DNA from: Deltaproteobacteria bacterium
GTDB taxonomy: Bacteria; Myxococcota_A; UBA9160; JAFDET01
Assembly (NCBI GenBank): GCA_019310195.1
Contig: JAFDET010000103.1
Coordinates: 1-10,460 of the forward strand
Direction of reading: 5' to 3'
DNA: 10,460 nt
Of the stretch, positions 5,411 through 10,460 are shown one piece after another. Made by a program: the position numbers and the translations under genes. Within the stretch, counting starts at the first letter, position 1, and every line of letters starts with the position of its first letter. A model generated the notes under the pieces. The model did not search any database, had not been told where the DNA came from, and saw nothing but the letters and a program-made list of their open reading frames with translations.

Positions 5411-6769
5411 CTAGGCGCGCGCCTCGGAGCGCTTCTGCCAGGCTTCCCAACGGGGGTCGATGGCCGCATCGCGGCCGCTCAGCTCGACGCGGGCGATCCG
5501 CGCCTTCTCGATGGGCTCCGCCTCGCCATTGCCCTTGACCAGCACGCGCACGCGATCGCCGTCCAGACTGGACACGAAGCCCTGTACGCTCCCGCCGTCG
5601 TCGAGGACGAGGGTCACGTCCCCCCGGTAGGCGAACGCCGCCTCCAGCGCCTCGGGCGACGCCTCGGCGGCCCAGTCCTGGACGAGCCCCGACGCCTCCT
5701 CCACCGCGCTCGCGGCGGGGACCGGCGCCAGCTCTCCAGGCGCGGAGACCCGGGGGCCCAGGAGCGCTGCGCGCGCCATGTTCCAGAAGCCGCGCCAGGA
5801 AGAGAAGCCCTCATCCACCGAGCTGGCCTCGAAGCCACTGTGCACCATGCAGTCGCTGCACGCCGGGTTGCCGCTGGCGTGGCCGTAGGAGGACCAGTCG
5901 GTGTCCTCCAGCAGGCCGGCATAGCTCTGGGCGTATCCCTCCTGCAGCAGATAGCAGGGCTTCTGCCAGCCGAAGACCGAGTAGGCCGGCATGGCCCAGG
6001 GCGTGCACTCGTAGTCGCGCTCGCCGGTGAGGAACTCCAGGAAGAGCGGCGACTGATTGAAACGCCACTGCTTGCCGCCCCGCCCGGCCGCGAAGATGCG
6101 CCGGAAGAGCTGCACCGTGCGCTCGCGCGCCAGGAAGTGCTCCTGGTCGGGCGCCTTGTCGTAGGAGTAGCCGGGCGACACCATCATGCCCTCGACCCCA
6201 AGCTCCATGCACGAGTCGAAGAAGGCCGCGGTGCGCTCCGGATCAGCACCCTCGAAGAGCGTGGTGTTGGTGGTGACCCGGAAGCCGCGCGCCAGCGCCG
6301 CGCGAATGGCCGAAACCGCCTTGGCGTGGGTTCCGTCCCGGCAGACCGAGGCGTCGTGCTCGGTCTCGAGCCCGTCCAGGTGAACGCTGAACGACAGGTA
6401 CTTGGTGGGCTCGAAGAGATCGAGCTTCTCCTCCAGGATCAGCGCGTTGGTGCACAGGTAGACGTACTTGCGACGCTCCACCAGGCCCTGGACGATGCGC
6501 TGGATGTCCGGATGCAGCAGCGGCTCACCACCCGGGATCGAGACCATGGGCGCGCGGCACTCGTCCACGGCGCGCATGCAGTCTTCGTAGGAGAGCTGAC
6601 GCTGGAGTACGTGCTTGGGGTACTGGATCTTGCCGCAGCCGGCGCAAGCCAGGTTGCAGCGGTAGAGCGGCTCCAGCATCAGCACCAGCGGGTAGCGCTT
6701 GCGGCGGGCCAGCTTCTGGCCGACCACGTAGCTGGCCACGGTGGCCATCTGCGAAACGGGAACGGGCAC
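5411..6769 (-). CDS. hpnH: Radical SAM adenosylhopane synthase HpnH, with C-terminal extension
   Basis: HpnH uses S-adenosylmethionine and a [4Fe-4S] cluster to generate a 5'-deoxyadenosyl radical that adds to hopene (diploptene), giving adenosylhopane, the entry to C35 hopanoids. The N-terminus follows the family closely: KRYPLVLMLEPLYRCNLACAGC holds the cluster cysteines C38, C42 and C45, followed by PGGEPLLH (79-86), VHLDG (129-133) and VSPGYSYDKAPDQ (197-209). The second conserved region (DUF3463-like) has YECTPW (C255), KPCYLL (C272) and CSDCMVHSG (C304, C307, then S311). Typical HpnH proteins end near residue 340; this one has 452 aa. The extension is a Pro/Ala linker plus a beta-rich domain at about 372-446. 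The start is GTG 6769, fixed by a perfect AGGAGG 5 nt upstream and by alignment with the family N-terminus. Upstream in-frame codons would overlap hpnG. Confidence 0.95.
   Translation of the reverse strand: MPVPVSQMATVASYVVGQKLARRKRYPLVLMLEPLYRCNLACAGCGKIQYPKHVLQRQLSYEDCMRAVDECRAPMVSIPGGEPLLHPDIQRIVQGLVERRKYVYLCTNALILEEKLDLFEPTKYLSFSVHLDGLETEHDASVCRDGTHAKAVSAIRAALARGFRVTTNTTLFEGADPERTAAFFDSCMELGVEGMMVSPGYSYDKAPDQEHFLARERTVQLFRRIFAAGRGGKQWRFNQSPLFLEFLTGERDYECTPWAMPAYSVFGWQKPCYLLQEGYAQSYAGLLEDTDWSSYGHASGNPACSDCMVHSGFEASSVDEGFSSWRGFWNMARAALLGPRVSAPGELAPVPAASAVEEASGLVQDWAAEASPEALEAAFAYRGDVTLVLDDGGSVQGFVSSLDGDRVRVLVKGNGEAEPIEKARIARVELSGRDAAIDPRWEAWQKRSEARA
5432..5656 (-). other. C-terminal accessory domain fused to HpnH (RGDVT-type small beta domain)
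   Basis: This segment encodes residues about 372-446 of HpnH. It begins with a short helix (EALEAA), then AYRGDVTLVLDDGGSVQGFV, DRVRVLVKG, IEKARIARVELSGRD, and ends in a W-E-x-W-x-K pattern (441-446). The alternation of hydrophobic residues and Gly turns suggests a small five-stranded, Sm-like or SH3-like barrel. I recall similar stand-alone or appended segments with a YRGDVT start and a GRD end in other bacteria, but this is memory and not a search. It follows a Pro/Ala/Glu linker (about 343-371). No catalytic residues stand out. A regulatory, protein-docking or membrane-surface role is inference only. Confidence 0.6.
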
Positions 6770-6774
6770 GGATT

Positions 6775-6780
6775 CCTCCT
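6775..6780 (-). promoter_or_regulatory. Strong Shine-Dalgarno AGGAGG for hpnH
   Basis: On the minus strand the sequence reads TAG-AGGAGG-AATCC-GTG. The hpnG stop codon is immediately followed by a perfect anti-16S match, 5 nt before the hpnH GTG. This is the best ribosome binding site in the window. It fixes the hpnH start and suggests this enzyme is translated independently of hpnG and relatively strongly. Confidence 0.9.
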
Positions 6781-7437
6781 CTAGAGCGCGGCGTGCGAGA
6801 CGCCCGGAGCCGGCACGGAGACCGGAGCATCGGGGGCCACGTGCGCGGCCCAACGTTGAAGACCCGGCGCCACGGCAGAGAGCGTGCGCAGGGCGCGAAG
6901 CCCCCGGCTCAGGGCCGCCGGGCGCAACAATTCGTACTCCGGGCCGTCCACCACGACGCGCACCACGCCGAAGGGGCGCTCGCCGGCGCCGGTCGCGAGC
7001 CAGGGCGACTCCATGTCCACGGCCCGCGCGCCGGTCTCGAACAGGCGCGCGCGCTCCGCCCCCCGGACCACGTGATCCGAGCCGACGATCGCACCGACCC
7101 GCACCCGCAGGCCCAGCGACGCCAGCGCCTCGTACAGCGCATCGCAATCCAGCGCGCGGACGCGCCCTGCCGGGTCGCCCAGGGGGTCGCGCAGCTCCGA
7201 CGCCACCAACACGTCGCCCGGCTCCAGCGAGGGATCCAGGGCTCCGCAGACGCCCGCCACCAGCAGCGCCTCGGCCGCATCCCGGCGCAGATGCTCGGCT
7301 GCGCGCCGGGCGCGAGCCGGTCCCGCCCCGGTGCGCAGTACGCGCAGACCCGAGCCGCCGCGCCGCAGCGCGCTCGCCTCCAGGCGCAGCGGGGCGGCCA
7401 CGAGCAGGCGTGAGGACGGCGGGAGCAGCGAGGTCAC
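6781..7437 (-). CDS. hpnG: Hopanoid-associated nucleoside phosphorylase HpnG
   Basis: HpnG removes adenine from adenosylhopane, giving (phospho)ribosylhopane, the precursor of bacteriohopanetetrol and aminotriol. The 218-aa product belongs to the purine nucleoside phosphorylase/MTA-SAH nucleosidase superfamily. It shows TGAGP (36-40), VAGVCGALDPSLEPGD (60-75), corresponding to the glycine-rich GxxG(A/G)LDP..PGD motif, then GSDHVV (119-124), the ribose-binding signature AVDMES (139-144), and VVRVVVDGP (158-166), whose D164 is the likely purine-contacting acid. The start is GTG 7437, overlapping the shc TGA (GTGA, 7434-7437), with GAGGGAG 8 nt upstream (7446-7452). Starting here removes an upstream tail that merely mirrors shc. 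Its position between the cyclase and hpnH supports the hopanoid role over a general MTA/SAH nucleosidase. Confidence 0.92.
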   Translation of the reverse strand: MTSLLPPSSRLLVAAPLRLEASALRRGGSGLRVLRTGAGPARARRAAEHLRRDAAEALLVAGVCGALDPSLEPGDVLVASELRDPLGDPAGRVRALDCDALYEALASLGLRVRVGAIVGSDHVVRGAERARLFETGARAVDMESPWLATGAGERPFGVVRVVVDGPEYELLRPAALSRGLRALRTLSAVAPGLQRWAAHVAPDAPVSVPAPGVSHAAL

Positions 7438-9317
7438 CGGGTGGTCTCCCTCAGGTAGCGGCCCAGGGCCATGACCGGGTAGTTCAACCGATACTGGTGG
7501 TATCGGATGTAGAAGTCGCCCGGAAAACCGGTTCCGGTAAACTGGGGCTCGTCCCAATCCCCGTCCGAGCGCTGGGTCCGCACCAGCCAGTCCACGGCGC
7601 GCTCGACGGCCACCCGCGACCCGTCGCCGTCCAGCAGCGCCAGCAGCGCCCAGGCGGTCTGGGAGGGAGTCGACTCACCGCAGCCCCGCCAAGCCGGGTC
7701 CTTGTAGGAACGGAGGTCCTCGCCGAAGCCTCCATCCTCGTTCTGGCATTCCTCCAGCCAGCTCATGGAACGGCGGATGGCCGGGTGGCCGGGCTCCACC
7801 CCGGCGCGGATCAGTGCCGGAACCACCGCGCCCGTGCCGTAGAGGTGGTTGGCGCCCCAACGCCCGAACCAGGACCCGTCCGTCTCCTGGGCGCGCAGCA
7901 GCCACTGCACGCCGGCCTGGGTGCGCGGATCGTCGGCCAGGCCTTCTTCGGCCAGCATCTCGACGACGTGCGCCGTCACGTCGGCGCTGGGCGGGTCGAT
8001 CACCTCACCGAAGTCGCAGAAGGGAAGCTCCTCGCAGAGCCCCCGCGTGTTGTCGACGTCGAACGCCGCCCAGCCTCCGTCGCGCGACTGCATGCCGAAG
8101 GTCCAGTTCACGCCGCGTCGCAGCGCCGCCTCCGCCCGGTCCGGCTTGTCGAAGCTGGCGGCGCGCATCGCCATGACCACCTCGGCGGTGTCGTCGGTGT
8201 CCGGGTAGTTGTCGTTCTCGTACTCGAAGCCCCAGCCTCCGGGCTCCAACTCGGGGCGCCGCACCGCCCAGTCTCCGGCGATGCGCACCTCCTCGTTCAG
8301 CAGCCAGCGCCCGCCGCGCACCAGCGCGGGGTGACCCGGCTCGAGGCCTGCGTCGCGCAGCGCCACCAGGGCCAGCGCCGAGTCCCAGACCGGCGACTGG
8401 CAGGCCTCCAGCCGACGGTGGTCACCCTCGATGATGGTGAAGCTCTCGAGCCCCTTGAGGCCCTTGGCCATGACCGGATGATCCAACGGGTAGCCCAGCA
8501 GGTGCAGCGCCATCAGCGAGTAGACCCAGGGCGGCTGGATGCCACCCCAGCAGCCGTCCGCCTCCTGGCGGCGAATGATCCACTCGGCGCCCAGGCTCAG
8601 GGCGTGACGGCGCAGCGGCCCGATGGGATGCCGCTCGTGGAACTGGAGGATCCGGTCCAGGAGCTGGAAGCGTCCGCCCCACGTGGAGAGCGGAAGCTTC
8701 TCGGCCGGCGGTGCGCCGACGCGCAGCTCGTCCAGGTGAAAGCCCAGCTCGCGCTGCGGACGGTGGGCCGCCACGATGGTCAGCGGAACGATCGTCTGAC
8801 GCGCCCAGCAAGCGAAGTCGTAGATGTTGAGCGGAAACCACGGCGGCAGCAGGATCACTTCGGGCGGCAGCGCAGGCAGATCGTCCCACGACCACTCGCC
8901 GAAGAGCGCCAGCCAGATCCGCGTGAAGACGCGCGTGGCCCCAATGCCGCCCAGCTCCACGGCAACGGCCCGGGCGCGCTGCATGTGGTCGGCGTCGGGG
9001 GGATCGCCGGCCAGGCGCAGTGCGGCGTAGGCCTCCACCGTGGCGGAGACGTTCGGCGGCCCGCCGTGGTAGATGGCCCAGCCGCCGTCGTCGCCCTGCT
9101 TGGAGCGGATCCAGTTGGCCGTGAGTGCAGCGAGCTGGGGATCGTGGATCCCCAGGAACTGCCGCATCAGCAGGTCCTCGGCCTCCATGGTGACGTTGGT
9201 CTCGAGCTCCGAGCGCCAGTGGCCGTCCGGGTTCTGGGTCTCCAGGAGCCGCCCGACGCCGCGCTCCAGGGCGCGGCCGACCGGCGAAGCGGCTTCGTGG
9301 GCAAGTTCGAGCGACAT
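7434..9317 (-). CDS. shc: Squalene-hopene cyclase
   Basis: This membrane-associated (monotopic) terpene cyclase folds squalene into hopene and hopanol. It is 627 aa, the usual length. The acid motif YPDTDDTA (371-378) carries the DxDD that protonates the terminal double bond (central Asp D375), which marks a squalene rather than an oxidosqualene cyclase. Repeated QW motifs run along the protein: QNPDGHW (28-34), QGDDGGW (74-80), QEADGCWGG (251-259), QSRDGGW (410-416), QETDGSWFGRWG (477-488), QNEDGGFG (525-532) and QRSDGDW (582-588). The C-terminal GTGFPGDFY (595-603) and PVMALGRY (614-621) are also conserved. The ATG at 9317 is preferred because AAGGAG lies 8 nt upstream; a TTG 18 nt earlier would place that site inside the coding region. 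It is also called hpnF. It overlaps hpnG by 4 nt and follows hpnE by 42 nt. Confidence 0.98.
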   Translation of the reverse strand: MSLELAHEAASPVGRALERGVGRLLETQNPDGHWRSELETNVTMEAEDLLMRQFLGIHDPQLAALTANWIRSKQGDDGGWAIYHGGPPNVSATVEAYAALRLAGDPPDADHMQRARAVAVELGGIGATRVFTRIWLALFGEWSWDDLPALPPEVILLPPWFPLNIYDFACWARQTIVPLTIVAAHRPQRELGFHLDELRVGAPPAEKLPLSTWGGRFQLLDRILQFHERHPIGPLRRHALSLGAEWIIRRQEADGCWGGIQPPWVYSLMALHLLGYPLDHPVMAKGLKGLESFTIIEGDHRRLEACQSPVWDSALALVALRDAGLEPGHPALVRGGRWLLNEEVRIAGDWAVRRPELEPGGWGFEYENDNYPDTDDTAEVVMAMRAASFDKPDRAEAALRRGVNWTFGMQSRDGGWAAFDVDNTRGLCEELPFCDFGEVIDPPSADVTAHVVEMLAEEGLADDPRTQAGVQWLLRAQETDGSWFGRWGANHLYGTGAVVPALIRAGVEPGHPAIRRSMSWLEECQNEDGGFGEDLRSYKDPAWRGCGESTPSQTAWALLALLDGDGSRVAVERAVDWLVRTQRSDGDWDEPQFTGTGFPGDFYIRYHQYRLNYPVMALGRYLRETTR

Positions 9318-9325
9318 CTTGGAGA

Positions 9326-9331
9326 CTCCTT
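9326..9331 (-). promoter_or_regulatory. Shine-Dalgarno AAGGAG for shc
   Basis: The minus strand reads AAGGAG-TCTCCAAG-ATG, an 8-nt spacing to the ATG at 9317, within the 42-nt hpnE-shc gap. It decides between this ATG and the upstream in-frame TTG at 9335. Confidence 0.75.
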
Positions 9332-9359
9332 GCAACTACCTGAAACCAAAGGGGCCGAG

Positions 9360-10460
9360 CTACGCCGCCAACGACGGAGAGGCCGCGCTGCGGGAAGCCG
9401 CCGCCAGCGCGTGACGCGACGCGGCCAAGCCGCTCAGGCAGGCCCCTTCCATCGTGGCCGGCCAGCCCGTGTCGGTCCAAGCGCCGGCCAGGAACAGGCG
9501 CGGGCTCTGCGTGCGCGGACCCGGGCGCAGCGCGGCCGTGCCCGGGGCCTGTCGGAACGTGGCGGCGCGCTCACAGGTGATGAAGAAGCGCTCGACCCCG
9601 GCCTCGCGTGTAGCCGGCAGCAGGGCGTGGAAGGCCGGCAGGAAGACGCGCTGGAGATCCGCGCGCGAACGCCCGACCCACGGCTCTGCGCCCGACAGCG
9701 AGACCGCCAGGTACTGGCCCCGCTCCAGACCCGACGCCTCGCTGCGATCGAAGATCCACTGCAGCGGCGAGTCCACGGCGGCCAGGAACGGAACGTCCAG
9801 AACGCGGCGGTCGAAGACCACGTGCAGGTTCACGATGGGCGAGGCGCCCAGCTTGCGCAGGCCCTCGCAATCTACGCCGGCCGCATCCGGCAGCAGGTCG
9901 GCGGCCACGTCGTGGGTCACGGCCAGGATCAGCGCATCGGCTTCGACGCGCTCACCGTCCACCCGCACCGCGGGCCGCTCGGGGTTCGCGACGTCCACGC
10001 CTTCGATGGGCGCGCGCGTGCAGACCCGCGCTCCGCGTGCCGCCAGCGCGGCGGCCGCCGGCGCCGCGTGCACCGCGTCCAGGGGAACCCGCGCCCAGCC
10101 TACATCGAAGGCGTCGGCCCGCTCCAGCAGGCCCGTCTGGAACACCTTGGCTGCCAGCGAGAGCGAGGCCTCGCGCGCGGGCAGGTTCAGCGTGGCGCGA
10201 ACCAGGAGATCCCAGAAGCGCTCGATGGCCGCATCGCTCTCGCCGCGGGCGGCGAGCCAGTCGCCCAGGCTCTGTGCGTCTACCGCGGGATCGCGGAGAT
10301 CGAGAGCGCCCATGTGCCGAGCCGTAAGGCCGGCGTGCAGCCGCTCACTCAGGGGCAGATGCGCGAAGCGCAGCACGCTGGCCGCCAGATGCGCCGGCGC
10401 CGGCAGTGCGTTGCGCCGCAGCCAGGCGCGCCGCCCGTCGGGCGCCGCGACCGGGACCGA
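9360..10460 (-). CDS. hpnE: Hydroxysqualene-reducing FAD enzyme HpnE, N-terminus beyond right edge
   Basis: HpnE is a flavin-dependent amine oxidase/phytoene desaturase-fold enzyme that reduces hydroxysqualene to squalene, the last step of the HpnC-HpnD-HpnE route. The frame is open to the right edge with 366 residues visible. The Rossmann GxGxxG motif, expected about 70-80 residues further upstream, is outside the window. The visible part follows the family: NALPAPAHLAASVLRFAHL near the edge, LPLSERL, AKVFQTGLLERAD, and the C-terminal FAD-contacting segment RLFLAGAWTDTGWPATMEGA near 9440-9500. An internal GTG at 10376 exists but would truncate a conserved segment, so the true start is further right. 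Its place directly before shc matches the common hpnC-D-E-F order, and hpnC/hpnD probably lie to the right. A carotenoid or general FAD desaturase is less likely. Confidence 0.88.
   Translation of the reverse strand, partial: SVPVAAPDGRRAWLRRNALPAPAHLAASVLRFAHLPLSERLHAGLTARHMGALDLRDPAVDAQSLGDWLAARGESDAAIERFWDLLVRATLNLPAREASLSLAAKVFQTGLLERADAFDVGWARVPLDAVHAAPAAAALAARGARVCTRAPIEGVDVANPERPAVRVDGERVEADALILAVTHDVAADLLPDAAGVDCEGLRKLGASPIVNLHVVFDRRVLDVPFLAAVDSPLQWIFDRSEASGLERGQYLAVSLSGAEPWVGRSRADLQRVFLPAFHALLPATREAGVERFFITCERAATFRQAPGTAALRPGPRTQSPRLFLAGAWTDTGWPATMEGACLSGLAASRHALAAASRSAASPSLAA

Noticed and set aside
6770..7147. N-terminal extension of HpnH into hpnG
   Set aside because: It overlaps hpnG in another frame and gives low-complexity sequence. 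The AGGAGG followed by GTG at 6769 and the family N-terminus (KRYPLVLMLEP close to the start) fix the start.
7438..7557. Longer HpnG start upstream of 7437
   Set aside because: The extra 40 residues are a shadow of the shc C-terminus. The GTGA overlap with a Shine-Dalgarno at 7446-7452 gives a normal family length.

Overview
This window is very GC-rich and densely coded on both sides of one convergent boundary. It carries a hopanoid (bacterial pentacyclic triterpenoid) biosynthesis operon on the minus strand, continued by an RNA-repair pair. The source is a high-GC Gram-negative-type bacterium. The gene set would suit an uncultured deltaproteobacterium-like lineage (Myxococcota, Desulfobacterota or Binatota grade) or a proteobacterium, but the sequence alone does not fix the phylum. 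No mobile elements, CRISPR arrays, tRNAs or rRNAs were seen, and there is no gene-free stretch longer than about 50 bases.

Layout, left to right. Plus strand: the C-terminal end of a probable family 2 glycosyltransferase (1-371), then protein-L-isoaspartate O-methyltransferase pcm (409-1092). Everything after that is on the minus strand, so it is transcribed right to left: hpnE 3' part (9360-10460, cut by the right edge), squalene-hopene cyclase shc/hpnF (7434-9317), hpnG (6781-7437), radical SAM hpnH (5411-6769), hpnO-type class III aminotransferase (4062-5387), a Gfo/Idh/MocA oxidoreductase (3043-4065), rtcB RNA ligase (1539-2996) and archease (1108-1542).

The minus-strand genes read as a pathway in order. 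HpnE finishes squalene, the cyclase folds it to hopene, and HpnH adds a 5'-deoxyadenosyl group to give adenosylhopane. HpnG removes adenine to give ribosylhopane, and the aminotransferase is placed to make aminobacteriohopanetriol. Three junctions are 4-nt stop/start overlaps (shc-hpnG, hpnO-oxidoreductase, rtcB-archease), and the other gaps are 11 to 46 nt, so one long transcript is likely. Its promoter and probably hpnC/hpnD lie beyond the right edge.

The most interesting points are: (1) the Gfo/Idh/MocA oxidoreductase, translationally coupled to the aminotransferase and a candidate for an undescribed reductive or head-group step on C35 hopanoids; (2) a roughly 110-residue C-terminal extension on HpnH holding a small beta-rich domain not needed for radical SAM chemistry; (3) a serine where I expect a third cysteine in the C-terminal Cys cluster of HpnH; (4) rtcB-archease as the distal part of a lipid operon; (5) an archease whose N-terminal HTAD-type motif is degenerate.
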